From: Oleisolibacter albus
GTDB lineage: Bacteria > Pseudomonadota > Alphaproteobacteria > Azospirillales > Azospirillaceae
Length of the DNA: 64,000 bases
Assembly (NCBI RefSeq): GCF_003336875.1
Contig: NZ_QGNJ01000013.1
Span: 62,001-126,000, forward strand
Direction: 5' to 3'
Shown: in pieces, positions 17,976 through 27,109 of the stretch
Position numbering within the stretch: position 1 is the stretch's first letter
Layout: each line of letters starts with the position of its first letter
Made by a program: the position numbers and the translations under genes
The notes under the pieces: generated by a model
Database searches by the model: none
Told to the model about the DNA's origin: nothing
Seen by the model: the letters and a program-made list of their open reading frames with translations, nothing else

Positions 17976-18167
17976 ATGATGGCGGGACCTGCCAGCTTTC
18001 TGCGCTCCGCCTGGACCGTCCTGCGGGAGGTTTCCGGTGACAACGCCTACGAAAGCTATCTGGCCCGTCACGCCGAGACGCACCCGGACCAGCCACCGCT
18101 GGACCGGGAAGCGTTCTACCTGTCGGAACTGGACCGGCGCTGGAGCGGGGTGAACCGCTGCTGCTGA
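17976..18167 (+). CDS. YbdD/YjiX family small protein
   Basis: The product has 63 residues. It matches the YbdD/YjiX family over its full length: SGDNAYESYLARHAETHPDQ, then a REAFYLSELDRRW-type helix, and the double-Cys C-terminus VNRCC. In E. coli the cognate protein is encoded directly after the CstA-family transporter and is needed for transporter function. Here it starts 3 bases after the cstA stop, so one mRNA is almost certain. It is cytoplasmic, with no signal peptide. Confidence 0.92.
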   Translation: MMAGPASFLRSAWTVLREVSGDNAYESYLARHAETHPDQPPLDREAFYLSELDRRWSGVNRCC

Positions 18168-18193
18168 CCGGCGAAGACCGACCGACAGCCTGC

Positions 18194-18222
18194 AAGGGCC
18201 CGGATCGTTCCGGGCCCTTTTT
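18194..18222 (+). terminator. Intrinsic terminator of the cstA-ybdD operon
   Basis: AAGGGCCCGGA (18194-18204) pairs perfectly with TCCGGGCCCTT (18209-18219) around a 4-base loop, followed by TTT. It also faces the 3' end of the pabC-like gene and may work in both directions. Confidence 0.9.
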
Positions 18223-18243
18223 CTTGCCGGAATCCGGCTCTCC

Positions 18244-18990
18244 CTATTCGATGACCTCCGCCACCTCGCGCATGCCCAGCGCCGTGGTCAGCAGGATGGC
18301 GTCGGCCCGCAGCAGATCCGCCACGGTCACCGGCCGGGACTCCGCGCTCCAGGCTTCCGCCAGGGTGGCGCGCATGGTGCCCGGCAGGGCACCCTCGGCC
18401 ACCGGCGGCGTCACCCAGGTCCCGTCGATCTGCAGGAAGATATTGGAGGAACTGGTTTCCGCCACCCGACCTTGTGTGTTCAGCATGACGGCATCGTCCG
18501 CGCCCCGGCGGGCCGCCTCCTGGCGCGCCAGGATGCCGTCGAGATAGTTCAGGCTTTTCACCCGGCTGAGCGGGCTCTTCTCGTTGCGGCAGGTATTGCG
18601 CGCTACCACCAGCCGGGCCGGCGGTAATGGCCCGGGCAGCGGGCTGGCCGTCAGCAGCAGGGTCGGCATGGGATTGGCGGGGCGCAGCAGGCCGCGTGGT
18701 CCCGGCCCGGCCGTCAGCGTCAGGCGCACGGCCGCCGCCTCCAGCCCGTTGGCCGCAGCCACCGCGTCCACCGCATCGGCCAGGATCTCGTCCGTGGCCG
18801 GAATATCCAGGTCCAGCAATCTGGCCCCGGCCCGCAGACGAAGGAAATGCGCCTCCAGCCTTTGCCCGGTCCGGTCCTGTACCCGGATGGTCTCGAACAG
18901 CCCATCGCCCAGGGTGAATCCGCGGTCGAAGGGATCGATGCGCAAGGACTGCGCCGGAACCAGACTCCCGTTATGCCAGACCACCGTCAT
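18244..18990 (-). CDS. pabC: Class IV aminotransferase fold protein, probable 4-amino-4-deoxychorismate lyase
   Basis: The product has 248 residues of the fold-type IV PLP family. Motifs are the start VWHNGSLVPA, RGFTLGDGLFETIRV, the PLP-lysine region SRVKSLNYLDGILARQEA, and the phosphate-binding VAETSSSNIF and EGALPGTMR. PabC releases pyruvate from aminodeoxychorismate to give 4-aminobenzoate for folate. D-amino-acid and branched-chain aminotransferases share the fold. The assignment as PabC rests mainly on its context: it overlaps pabB by 4 bases (ATGA). No PabA glutaminase gene is nearby, so glutamine amidotransfer must be provided elsewhere. Confidence 0.85.
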   Translation of the reverse strand: MTVVWHNGSLVPAQSLRIDPFDRGFTLGDGLFETIRVQDRTGQRLEAHFLRLRAGARLLDLDIPATDEILADAVDAVAAANGLEAAAVRLTLTAGPGPRGLLRPANPMPTLLLTASPLPGPLPPARLVVARNTCRNEKSPLSRVKSLNYLDGILARQEAARRGADDAVMLNTQGRVAETSSSNIFLQIDGTWVTPPVAEGALPGTMRATLAEAWSAESRPVTVADLLRADAILLTTALGMREVAEVIE

Positions 18991-20462
18991 GCCGCTTCCA
19001 CCCCTTCCTCACCCGACACCGGCGGCCATGCCATGGCCGGGTCGAGCGCCACCAGCAATGCCCGTACCTTCGTCAGGCTTTCCTCATACTCCGACACCGC
19101 GTCGCTGTCGGCGACAATGCCGCCGCCTGCCTGCGCCTGGACCTGGATCCGCCCATCGTCTCCCGGGGCCATGGCCAGCGTCCGGATGATGATGGAACTG
19201 TCCATGGCCCCATCCCAGCCGATCCAGGCCACGGACCCGCAATAGGGGCCGCGCCGTGCCGGTTCCAGCTCATGGATGATCTCCATGGCCCGGATCTTCG
19301 GCGCCCCGGTAATGGAGCCGCCGGGAAAAGCGGCGCGCAGCAGATCCACGACCCCGAAACCGGGACGCAGACGCCCCTCCACCACCGAAACCAGATGATG
19401 CACGGTCCTGTAGCTCTCCAGCCCCCAGAGCTGGGGCACCCGCACGCTGCCGACCTCCGCCACCCGCGACAGGTCGTTGCGCAGCAGGTCGACGATCATG
19501 AGATTTTCGGCCCGGTCCTTCTCACTGCCCAGAAGCTCCGCCGCCAAGGCATCGTCTTCCACCGGTGTCGTCCCGCGTGGACGGGTACCCTTGATCGGCC
19601 GCGTCTCGATCCGGCCATCCGCCGACAGGGCCAGGAAACGCTCCGGAGAACCGGAGGCGATGGCCCGTCCCTGCCCCAGATTGAGGAACGCACTGAAGGG
19701 CGCCGCCGTCCGCGGCCGCAGCCGCCGATAGACCTGCCAGGGGGTCGCGTCCGCGGCCAGACGGGCCAGGAACCGCTGTGTCAGGTTGGCCTGATAGATG
19801 TCGCCGGCGCGGATATAGGCCAGCAGCCGGCCCAGCGCCGCGGCATAGGCGCCCGGCGTCAGTTCGGCCCGCCAGCCGGGTGCCGCCAGCAGACAGGCCT
19901 CGTCATCCCTATCCGGCGCAACAGGCGATGACAGGCGCTGCGCCAGCGCGGCCGCGCGCCGGGCGGCTTCGTCCGGGCGGCGGCGCGGGTCCCGCTCCCG
20001 CTCGCCACCGCTGACCACCCAGGCCTGTCGGGCATGGTGGTCGAACAGGGCCACCGTATCATAAAGCCCGATGGCCAGATCGGGCAGCGGCAGCCCCCGG
20101 CGCCGTGGAACCGGCAGCCGCTCCAGCCAGATCCCGGCCTCATAGCCGAGGAAACCGACGGCCCCGCCCTGGAAGGGCGGCAGGGCCGGCAGGGCCGGAC
20201 GGGTGTGGACGGACAGCAGCCGCTCCAGCACATGGAACGGATCGCCCGTCACCGGCGTGCCATCCACCCGCACGCTGCCGCCGTCCGCTTCGATCCAGGC
20301 GAAGGGGTCGGCACAGACGGCACTGAACCGCCCCCGTCCGCCACCGGCGGCTCCGTCCAGCAGCATGGTCCCCGGCAGGCCGGCCAGCGCCTGGGCGGCA
20401 TCGGCCGGATCTCGGAACGGCAGGGGCAGGACGACGGGTAGGCAGATCATGGCGCGGACCAT
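18987..20462 (-). CDS. pabB: Aminodeoxychorismate synthase component I
   Basis: The product is about 491 residues from the ATG at 20462; an ATG at 20450 is equally possible and neither has a clear ribosome site. The N-terminal part carries GFLGYEAGIWLE. The C-terminal chorismate-binding domain is complete: AYIRAGDIYQANLTQRF, NLGQGRAIASGSPERFL, ETRPIKGTRPRG, EKDRAENLMIVDLLRNDLSR, FPGGSITGAPKIRAMEII and CGSVAWIGWDG. The PIKGT motif with Lys separates PabB from anthranilate synthase TrpE. With a PabA glutaminase it makes 4-amino-4-deoxychorismate from chorismate, which the overlapping downstream gene then cleaves. It is divergent from sppA. Confidence 0.93.
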   Translation of the reverse strand: MVRAMICLPVVLPLPFRDPADAAQALAGLPGTMLLDGAAGGGRGRFSAVCADPFAWIEADGGSVRVDGTPVTGDPFHVLERLLSVHTRPALPALPPFQGGAVGFLGYEAGIWLERLPVPRRRGLPLPDLAIGLYDTVALFDHHARQAWVVSGGERERDPRRRPDEAARRAAALAQRLSSPVAPDRDDEACLLAAPGWRAELTPGAYAAALGRLLAYIRAGDIYQANLTQRFLARLAADATPWQVYRRLRPRTAAPFSAFLNLGQGRAIASGSPERFLALSADGRIETRPIKGTRPRGTTPVEDDALAAELLGSEKDRAENLMIVDLLRNDLSRVAEVGSVRVPQLWGLESYRTVHHLVSVVEGRLRPGFGVVDLLRAAFPGGSITGAPKIRAMEIIHELEPARRGPYCGSVAWIGWDGAMDSSIIIRTLAMAPGDDGRIQVQAQAGGGIVADSDAVSEYEESLTKVRALLVALDPAMAWPPVSGEEGVEAA

Positions 20463-20643
20463 AGACCGCCGCCGGACCGGCAACAACCATCCAGCCGGTT
20501 ACGGCGCAGCCGGTTGCGGCCCGGCGGGTTGCAGTGGCGCCTCGCGCCAGGGGCTGTGCGGACTGGCGCCTGATCCCCCGCTGTGGCTAAGTAGGCGCGC
20601 TGCGGCTTGGGCCGCACCGGACTTTCTAGAGGCGGTTGTCTCC

Positions 20644-22482
20644 ATGCGCGTGATTCTTCGCATCTTCGCCGTGATCGGCATCCTGTCGGTCCTGCTGATC
20701 GGCGGGCTGGTGGCTCTGGTTGTCTCCTTCATGCCGGGAAAGCCGGCGCCGCTGCCGGACACCATGGTGTTGAGCTTCGATTTCGGCCGCTCCTTGAGCC
20801 AGGGCCATGCCAACGATCCTGTCTCCGCCCTGCTGGGCCAGCAATCCGCCACGATCAGCGACGTGGTCGGCGCCCTGAACGCCGCGGCCAAGGACCCGCG
20901 CATCAAAGGCCTGGTGGCGCGGGTCGGCGACAGTTCCCATTCGCTGGCCACGACCCAGGAACTGCGCGACGCCATCGACCGCTTCCGCAAGGCCGGCAAG
21001 TTCGCCATCGCCCATGCCGAAACCTTCGGTGAGACCGGCACCGGCATGCAGGCCTATTATCTGGCCAGCGCCTTCGACGAGGTCTGGCTGCAGCCGCTGG
21101 GCGACCTGTCCATCACCGGCATGCGGGCCGAACTGCCCTTCTACCGCGGAACGCTGGACAAGCTGGCGGTGGAGCCGCAGTTCGAACAGCGCAAGGAGTA
21201 CAAGAGCTTCGCCGAGAGCTACACCCGCAAGGAGCCGTCGGCTGCCAACCGCGAGGCGACGGAGAGCCTGGTGGGTGACCTGTTCGAGCAATGGCTGGCC
21301 GGCGTCTCCGCCAGCCGCTCTCTGCCGCCGGACAGTGTCCGCGCCGCCGTCGACCGGGCACCGCTGCTGGACAAGGAAGCGGTGGAGGCCAAACTGATCG
21401 ACCGGCTCGGCTACTGGGACGAGGCGGTGGACAGCGCCCGCGAGCGGGCCGGCCTCGGCAAGGCCGCCCCCCATCCCGCCGCACAGAAGGCTGGAAGCCG
21501 CGACGGCCTGATCGGGCTGCTGACCTACCGCGAGGCCGCCCCGCCCTCGCCGCCGGCCGACGCGCCGGTGGTGGCACTGATCGTCGGCAGCGGCGCCATT
21601 GTCCGCGGCGGCTCCGAGGTGGACCCGCTGTCGGGAGAGGCGAGCTTCGGTGCCACCGCCGTGGCCCGGGCCTTCGAGAGCGCCATCGACGATCCCGACG
21701 TCAAGGCCATCCTGTTCCGTGTCGACAGCCCCGGCGGCTCGGCCGTGGCGTCCGAGGTGGTCCGCCGTCAGGTGCAGAAGGCCCGCGCCGCCGGAAAGCC
21801 GGTGGTCGTCTCCATGGCCGATGTGGCCGCATCCGGTGGCTACTGGGTCTCCATGGGGGCCGACCGCATCGTTGCCCAGCCCGGCACCATCACCGGCTCC
21901 ATCGGTGTGGTGGCGGGCAAGATCGTGGCCAAGGGGCTGATGGACATGGTCGGCGTCAGCACGGCCCCGATCAGCCGCGGCCGCAATGCCGGCATGTGGT
22001 CGGGCAACGATCCCTTCACCCCCTCGCAGCTGGAGCGGCTGAATGCCCAGCTGGACAGCACCTATGCCGGCTTCCTGCGTGGCGTGTCCGAAGGCCGGCA
22101 GCTGCCGCTGGAGAAGGTGGAGCAGATCGCCCGCGGCCGGGTCTATACCGGCCGGCAGGCCAAGGAGCTGGGGCTGGTCGACGCCCTGGGCGGGTATGAT
22201 GTGGCGCTGAAGCAGGTCCGTGACCTGCTGGGCCTGCCGGAAACGGCACCGCTGGCCGTTCTGCCACTGCCCCGGCCGAAGAATCCGCTGCAGACCCTGA
22301 TGGCCCTGGCTTCGGGTGACGAGTCGGAAGAAAGCGTGATGCAGTCGGTCAGCCGCCATCTCGGCGCCCAGGCCCTGGCCGATCTGCGGCCCGTGCTGGC
22401 TCCGCTGGCCCCGGTGCTGCGCCAGCGCAGCTTCGACGAGACCGTGCTGCTGATGCCGCCGCTGACGCTCGCCACCAACTGA
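20644..22482 (+). CDS. sppA: Signal peptide peptidase SppA, 67-kDa (double-domain) type
   Basis: The product has 612 residues with one N-terminal membrane anchor (about 5-29) and a periplasmic body made of two crotonase-like halves. The Ser-Lys dyad is split between them as in E. coli SppA: the lysine is K187 in KEYKSFAES of the first half, and the nucleophile is S397 in VAASGGYWVSMGAD of the second. FRVDSPGGSAVASE and TGSIGVVAG are further family blocks. It degrades cleaved signal peptides in the inner membrane. It is monocistronic, diverging from pabB and converging on tlyA across a hairpin. Confidence 0.95.
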   Translation: MRVILRIFAVIGILSVLLIGGLVALVVSFMPGKPAPLPDTMVLSFDFGRSLSQGHANDPVSALLGQQSATISDVVGALNAAAKDPRIKGLVARVGDSSHSLATTQELRDAIDRFRKAGKFAIAHAETFGETGTGMQAYYLASAFDEVWLQPLGDLSITGMRAELPFYRGTLDKLAVEPQFEQRKEYKSFAESYTRKEPSAANREATESLVGDLFEQWLAGVSASRSLPPDSVRAAVDRAPLLDKEAVEAKLIDRLGYWDEAVDSARERAGLGKAAPHPAAQKAGSRDGLIGLLTYREAAPPSPPADAPVVALIVGSGAIVRGGSEVDPLSGEASFGATAVARAFESAIDDPDVKAILFRVDSPGGSAVASEVVRRQVQKARAAGKPVVVSMADVAASGGYWVSMGADRIVAQPGTITGSIGVVAGKIVAKGLMDMVGVSTAPISRGRNAGMWSGNDPFTPSQLERLNAQLDSTYAGFLRGVSEGRQLPLEKVEQIARGRVYTGRQAKELGLVDALGGYDVALKQVRDLLGLPETAPLAVLPLPRPKNPLQTLMALASGDESEESVMQSVSRHLGAQALADLRPVLAPLAPVLRQRSFDETVLLMPPLTLATN

Positions 22483-22489
22483 CCGACAA

Positions 22490-22514
22490 CCGGGGACGGC
22501 CTCGCCGTCCCCGG
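22490..22514. terminator. Hairpin between convergent sppA and tlyA
   Basis: CCGGGGACGG (22490-22499) and CCGTCCCCGG (22505-22514) form a perfect 10-bp stem with a 5-base loop in the 39-base gap between the two converging genes. There is no T-run, so termination efficiency is uncertain. Confidence 0.55.
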
Positions 22515-22521
22515 CCCGGCT

Positions 22522-23271
22522 TCAGGCCTCGCGCACGCCGGCGATCAGGAACTCCTTGTTCCCCTCCGGGCCGGTGATGGGGCTCTCCGTGACCCCCAGC
22601 ACCCGCCAGCCCGGCAATCCGGACAGCCAGCCGGTGATGCGCTCGCACACTTCCTGATGCAGTTCCGGCTCGCGCACGACGCCGCCCTTGCCGACCCGGC
22701 CCTTGCCCACCTCGAACTGCGGCTTGATCAGGGCGACCAGATGCGCGCCCGGCCGCGTCAGTCCCAGCGGGGCCGGCAGCACCGTCTCCAGCCCGATGAA
22801 GCTGGCATCGCAGACCACCAGGTCGATGGGATCGGGCACCTGCTCCGCGGTCAGGTGGCGGGCGTTGGTCTTCTCCATGACCACCACCCGCGGATCTTCC
22901 CGCAGCTTCCAGGCCAACTGGCCGTGCCCCACATCCACGGCATAGACCTTGGCCGCCCCGCGACTCAGCAGCACATCGGTGAAGCCACCGGTGGAGGCGC
23001 CCACATCCAGGGCGACCAGACCCGTGGGGTCGAGGCTGAACTGGTCCAGCCCCTTGACCAGCTTCAACCCGCCCCGGCTGACCCAGGGATGGTCCTGGCC
23101 CTTCACGGTCAGGGCCAGATCGGCAGCGACCATGTCCCCGGCCTTGTCGATGCGGCGCGTATCGGCATAGACCAGCCCGGCCAGGACCAGTGCCTGGGCC
23201 TTGGCACGGCTTTCGGCCAGCCCCCGCTCCACCAGCGCCTGATCGACTCTCACTTTTGGCTGCTTGGACAT
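22522..23271 (-). CDS. tlyA: TlyA family rRNA 2'-O-methyltransferase/hemolysin
   Basis: The product is 249 residues from the ATG at 23271. An N-terminal S4 RNA-binding domain (about 5-65; RVDQALVERGLAESRAKAQA) is followed by an FtsJ-like SAM domain with LDVGASTGGFTDVLL as motif I. The K-D-K-E type catalytic residues are expected in the SRGGLKL, VCDASFIGL and IKPQFEVGKG blocks. Mycobacterial TlyA methylates 16S and 23S rRNA at C1409 and C1920; the hemolysin name is historical. In related genomes this gene usually follows dxs. Here a GGDEF/EAL-like gene and an entericidin gene lie between them. Confidence 0.93.
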   Translation of the reverse strand: MSKQPKVRVDQALVERGLAESRAKAQALVLAGLVYADTRRIDKAGDMVAADLALTVKGQDHPWVSRGGLKLVKGLDQFSLDPTGLVALDVGASTGGFTDVLLSRGAAKVYAVDVGHGQLAWKLREDPRVVVMEKTNARHLTAEQVPDPIDLVVCDASFIGLETVLPAPLGLTRPGAHLVALIKPQFEVGKGRVGKGGVVREPELHQEVCERITGWLSGLPGWRVLGVTESPITGPEGNKEFLIAGVREA

Positions 23272-23331
23272 GCTTTGCAACTTCGTGGTATCTGAAGCGG
23301 AAAGAGGCGAGTCCCGAGGGATCGGAACAAG

Positions 23332-23469
23332 ATGATGCGTATCCTGACCTGTGCCCTGCTGCTGGCCCTCCTGGGCCTCAGCGCCTGCAACACGGTGTCC
23401 GGCATCGGCAAGGACATCGAGAAGGCCGGCGAGGCCATCCAGGGCGCCGGCGAGAAAGGCAAGAAGTAG
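23332..23469 (+). CDS. Entericidin A/B family small lipoprotein
   Basis: The product has only 45 residues (start ATG at 23332; the adjacent ATG at 23335 is also possible). The signal peptide has the hydrophobic core LTCALLLALLGL and lipobox LSAC, with the lipidated Cys at residue 19. The mature part is NTVSGIGKDIEKAGEAIQGA followed by a Lys-rich end, the classical entericidin pattern. Entericidins A and B form an antidote/toxin pair of membrane lipoproteins in E. coli. Solitary copies are common in alphaproteobacteria and are often stress-induced, with no proven toxin role. It is divergent from tlyA. I see no GGAAC-type promoter directly upstream. Confidence 0.85.
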   Translation: MMRILTCALLLALLGLSACNTVSGIGKDIEKAGEAIQGAGEKGKK

Positions 23470-23728
23470 TCCGTTCGCATCCCCGCCGTCAAATGGCGCG
23501 GTGTGGGCTGTCCTGCGGGGAACGGCCCGGTCAAGGCCCGCGCGACGGACAGCCCCCGACATCATGATCCGGACCCCATGATCCTGTTGGGGCGCCGCAC
23601 CCAGGGTGTCGGGCATCGCGCCCGTTTCGAACATAACCTCCGGGATAGGCAATCCGAATCGTCATTTCTTTCCTGAAATTACGCCTAAATAATTTCAATA
23701 GGAACGGAATGGAGGAGGAGGTGTTGCC

Positions 23729-25114
23729 ATGAGCTGGGCACCAATCTCCACAGCGGCCGCCAACCTGTCGCGTTGGCTCGTGGATGTCCTCAGCGAGGAC
23801 AAGCCGCCTCACGGCCCCGGCGTGACCGTCCGGGGGGCCGGGGCTCCCACCATGGTCGACCCGTTGCCCGTCGAGATGCAGACCCGGCTGAAACGCATGC
23901 TGGCCGGCGGCTCCCGGGCGGCCGTGGGCATGCATCTCATCGGCTTCGACACGCTGAAGGCCCGGCTCGGCCCCCGCTGGCCCCTGGTCCTGCACCGGGT
24001 CCAGGGCCTGACCGAGCGGCTGATCCAGCAGTCGGCCGGGGAGCATGACATCTGGTTCCGCCTGGGCGACGAGAACTATGTCATCGTCTTCGCCACGCTG
24101 GGCAAGCAACAGGCCCAGCTGGTCTGCGCCAAGTTGGTGGAACAGTTGCATACGCTGTTGCTGGGCGATCCCGACGCCGCCCATGTCACGGTGGAAACCA
24201 TGATCATGAAGGTCGGCGGCAGCACCCTGGTCGAACGGCACAGCCTGGCCGAGCTGTTGTCCGATGCCCCGCGTCGGGACGACGACGCGCTGGAGGCGAC
24301 CGGCACCCTGCCATCCCCGGACATGGCCATGTCCGGCATGTCCCTCGTCCCCGCCTCCACCCCGGCCGATTTGACCGGCGTGGAGATGTGGTACCAGCCG
24401 ATCTGGGACACGCAGCACAAGGCGATTTCCGCCTATCTCTGCCGCCCCCATCGGCGGGGCCGGGATGGCGGTGGCACCTGGGGCTATGACATCCTGTCCC
24501 AGCCCGACAATGGCGACCAGTGTCTGGCGCTCGACCTGCTGGGCCTCGATGAGAGCATCGCCACCGTCGATGACCTGCACCGCAACCGCTTCCGGCTGAT
24601 GCTGGTGCTGCCGCTGCATTTCGAGACCATGGCCTCCGCCACCCGGCGGCAGACCTATCTGGCCCACTGCCACAGCATTCCGCGGCATCTGCTGCGCTAC
24701 ATCATGTTTGTCCTGGTGGGTCTGCCCATCGGCATCCCCGTGGGGCGTCTGGCGGAAATCGTCAGTGCGCTCAAGCCCTACAGCCGCATCATCATGGCCA
24801 ATGCCGATCCGCGCAGTGCCAATCTGCAGGTGTTCGCGGCGGCCGGCATCAACGGGGTGGGCACGGATCTTCCTTTTGTCCAGCAACGGGACCTGAGCCC
24901 GGCCGAGGCCCAGCGCATGGCCGCGTCAGCCCAGAAGGCCAAGCTTCTGACCTATATCGGTGATATCAGGGCGCCGGAGACGGCGCTGCTGCTGCAGGAG
25001 GCGGGGATCCTCTTCATTCACGGTCCGGCTGTCGGGCCGGCCCAGGAATTCCCCAGCCATATGGCCCGGTTCACCGCCGACGACCTGCGCCAACGTCTGG
25101 CCGAGGCACACTGA
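23729..25114 (+). CDS. Protein with degenerate GGDEF-like and EAL-like domains
   Basis: The product has 461 residues, is cytoplasmic and has a GGAGGAGGAGG ribosome site. The first half (about 45-190) has the layout of a nucleotide-cyclase fold, but the GGDEF signature is replaced by RLGDENYVIVF. The second half (about 215-450) begins MWYQPIWDTQHKAISAYL, which lines up with the YQPI...EALLRW start of EAL phosphodiesterases but lacks the Glu of EAL and the DDFG motif. It is therefore unlikely to make or break c-di-GMP and may be a binding or adaptor protein. No neighbour explains it. It sits between dxs and tlyA, genes that are adjacent in many relatives, and looks like an insertion. The fold assignment is by eye only. 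Confidence 0.6.
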   Translation: MSWAPISTAAANLSRWLVDVLSEDKPPHGPGVTVRGAGAPTMVDPLPVEMQTRLKRMLAGGSRAAVGMHLIGFDTLKARLGPRWPLVLHRVQGLTERLIQQSAGEHDIWFRLGDENYVIVFATLGKQQAQLVCAKLVEQLHTLLLGDPDAAHVTVETMIMKVGGSTLVERHSLAELLSDAPRRDDDALEATGTLPSPDMAMSGMSLVPASTPADLTGVEMWYQPIWDTQHKAISAYLCRPHRRGRDGGGTWGYDILSQPDNGDQCLALDLLGLDESIATVDDLHRNRFRLMLVLPLHFETMASATRRQTYLAHCHSIPRHLLRYIMFVLVGLPIGIPVGRLAEIVSALKPYSRIIMANADPRSANLQVFAAAGINGVGTDLPFVQQRDLSPAEAQRMAASAQKAKLLTYIGDIRAPETALLLQEAGILFIHGPAVGPAQEFPSHMARFTADDLRQRLAEAH

Positions 25115-25120
25115 CCGACG

Positions 25121-25142
25121 GCCGGGGGCACCAGCCCCCGGC
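25121..25142. terminator. Bidirectional hairpin between the GGDEF/EAL-like gene and dxs
   Basis: GCCGGGGGC (25121-25129) and GCCCCCGGC (25134-25142) form a perfect 9-bp stem with an ACCA loop, placed between two converging stop codons. No T-run follows. Confidence 0.5.
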
Positions 25143-25167
25143 TCCGAGGCCTGCGGCTGCTGCGATC

Positions 25168-27090
25168 TCAGGCCCGGGCGGTCGCGCTGCCGGCTGTGTC
25201 GATGCCCAGCGCCTTCAGGGCCGTGGCAACGATGTGCCGGGCATTGAGGCCCGCTTCCTCATACTGCTTGTAGGGCGAATCATGGTCCTGGAACTGGTCC
25301 GGCAGCACCATCGGCCGGACCTTGCAGCCATGATCCAGCAATCCCTCATGGGCCAGGAAGTGCAGCACGAAGCTGCCGAATCCGCCGATGGAGCCTTCCT
25401 CGATGGTGATCAGCACCTCATGGTCGGCCACCAGCCGGCGGACCAGATCCTCGTCCAGGGGCTTGGCGAAGCGGGCATCGGCCACCGTGGTGGACAGGCC
25501 GCGGGCGGCCAGATCCTCGGCTGCCTTCATGGCCTCGGCCAGACGGGTGCCCAGCGACAGGATGGCGATCTTGCTGCCCTGGCGCAGGACGCGGCCCTTG
25601 CCGATCTCCAGCGGCACGCCCTGCTCCGGCATATCCACGCCCACACCCTCGCCACGCGGATAGCGCACGGCGATCGGGCCGGCATCATAGGCGGCACAGG
25701 TGGCCACCATATGCACCAGTTCGGCCTCGTCGGCGGCGGCCATCAGCACCATGTTGGGCAGGCAGCCGAGATAGGCCACATCGAAGGCGCCGGCATGGGT
25801 GGCACCGTCCGACCCCACCAGCCCGGCCCGGTCGATGGCGAAGCGCACCGGCAGGTTCTGGATGCAGACATCATGCACCACCTGGTCATAGGCGCGCTGC
25901 AGGAAGGTGGAATAGATGGCGCAGAACGGCTTGTAGCCCTCCGCCGCCAGACCGGCCGCGAAGGTCACGGCATGCTGCTCGGCGATGGCCACATCATACA
26001 TGCGGTCGGGAAAGGCTTTCTCGAACAGATCCAGCCCGGTCCCGGACGGCATGGCGGCGGTCACCGCCAGCACGCGCTCGTCCTTCTGCGCCTCCTTGAC
26101 CAGGCTTTCGGCGAAGACGCGGGTGTAGCTGGGGGCATTGGCCTTGGGCTTGGCCTGGGTGCCGGTGATGACGTCGAACTTGGTGACAGCGTGCAGCTTG
26201 TCGGCACTGGCCTCCGCCGGGGCATAGCCCTTGCCCTTCTGCGTGACGCAATGGATCAGCACCGGGCCGCCATGGGGATCGTCGCGCACATTCTCCAGGA
26301 TCGGGACCAGATGGTCGAGATTGTGCCCGTCGATGGGGCCGACATAGTAGAAGCCCAGCTCCTCGAACAGGGTGCCGCCGGTGACCATGCCACGGGCATA
26401 TTCCTCGGCCCGCCGGGCGGCGTTCAGCAGTGGCCGCGGCAGATGCTCGGCCACCTGGCGGCCGATATCGCGCAGGCCGCGATAGGATTTCGACGAGATC
26501 AGCCGGGACAGATAGGCACTGAGCGCCCCCACCGGCGGCGCGATCGACATGTCGTTGTCGTTGAGGATGACCACCAGCCGCGAAGCCAGCGCCCCGGCAT
26601 TGTTCATGGCCTCATAGGCCATGCCGGCGCTCAACGCGCCGTCACCGATGACGGCGATGACATTGTTCCTGGCTCCGGCCTTGTCGCGGGCCACGGCCAT
26701 GCCCAGGCCGGCGGAAATGCTGGTGGAGCTGTGGGCCGCGCCGAACGGGTCATACTCGCTCTCGGCCCGCTTGGTGAATCCGGACAGGCCGCCGCCCATG
26801 CGCAGGGTGCGGATACGGTCGCGGCGGCCGGTGATGATCTTGTGCGGATAGCACTGGTGCCCCACATCCCAGATCAACCGGTCGGCGGGCGTGTTGAAGA
26901 CGTAATGGATGGCCACCGTCAGCTCGACGACACCGAGACCGGCTCCCAGATGACCACCGGTCACGGAAACGGCGTCGATGGTCTCCTGACGGAGTTCTTC
27001 CGCCAGCTGCCGCAGCTGGGACGGGGGCAACCGGCGCAAATCGGCCGGAACCCGCACCTGATCCAGCAGCGGGGTCTTCGACTGACCCAT
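25168..27090 (-). CDS. dxs: 1-deoxy-D-xylulose-5-phosphate synthase
   Basis: The product has 640 residues, a normal length for Dxs. This thiamine-diphosphate enzyme condenses pyruvate and glyceraldehyde 3-phosphate, the first step of the MEP isoprenoid pathway. Motifs are [34 protein letters not shown], the ThDP site [18 protein letters not shown] with [32 protein letters not shown], and [12 protein letters not shown]. The end [15 protein letters not shown] is also typical. It lies 19 bases after ispA and forms the distal gene of xseB-ispA-dxs, so one promoter could drive precursor and prenyl-chain synthesis together. Confidence 0.98.
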   Translation of the reverse strand: MGQSKTPLLDQVRVPADLRRLPPSQLRQLAEELRQETIDAVSVTGGHLGAGLGVVELTVAIHYVFNTPADRLIWDVGHQCYPHKIITGRRDRIRTLRMGGGLSGFTKRAESEYDPFGAAHSSTSISAGLGMAVARDKAGARNNVIAVIGDGALSAGMAYEAMNNAGALASRLVVILNDNDMSIAPPVGALSAYLSRLISSKSYRGLRDIGRQVAEHLPRPLLNAARRAEEYARGMVTGGTLFEELGFYYVGPIDGHNLDHLVPILENVRDDPHGGPVLIHCVTQKGKGYAPAEASADKLHAVTKFDVITGTQAKPKANAPSYTRVFAESLVKEAQKDERVLAVTAAMPSGTGLDLFEKAFPDRMYDVAIAEQHAVTFAAGLAAEGYKPFCAIYSTFLQRAYDQVVHDVCIQNLPVRFAIDRAGLVGSDGATHAGAFDVAYLGCLPNMVLMAAADEAELVHMVATCAAYDAGPIAVRYPRGEGVGVDMPEQGVPLEIGKGRVLRQGSKIAILSLGTRLAEAMKAAEDLAARGLSTTVADARFAKPLDEDLVRRLVADHEVLITIEEGSIGGFGSFVLHFLAHEGLLDHGCKVRPMVLPDQFQDHDSPYKQYEEAGLNARHIVATALKALGIDTAGSATARA

Positions 27091-27109
27091 TCCTCAACAC
27101 TCCCCCGGT

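Noticed and set aside
15900-18083. 727-codon minus-strand open frame opposite cstA
   Set aside because: His/Gly/Asp-rich shadow of the transmembrane cstA gene; no recognisable domain, and cstA on the other strand is unambiguous.
22522-23271. TlyA as a secreted hemolysin
   Set aside because: S4 plus FtsJ-like methyltransferase domains and no export signal; the rRNA methylation role is the established one.
23332-23469. Entericidin pair as a toxin-antitoxin module
   Set aside because: Only one small lipoprotein gene is present; no second entericidin gene is found next to it.
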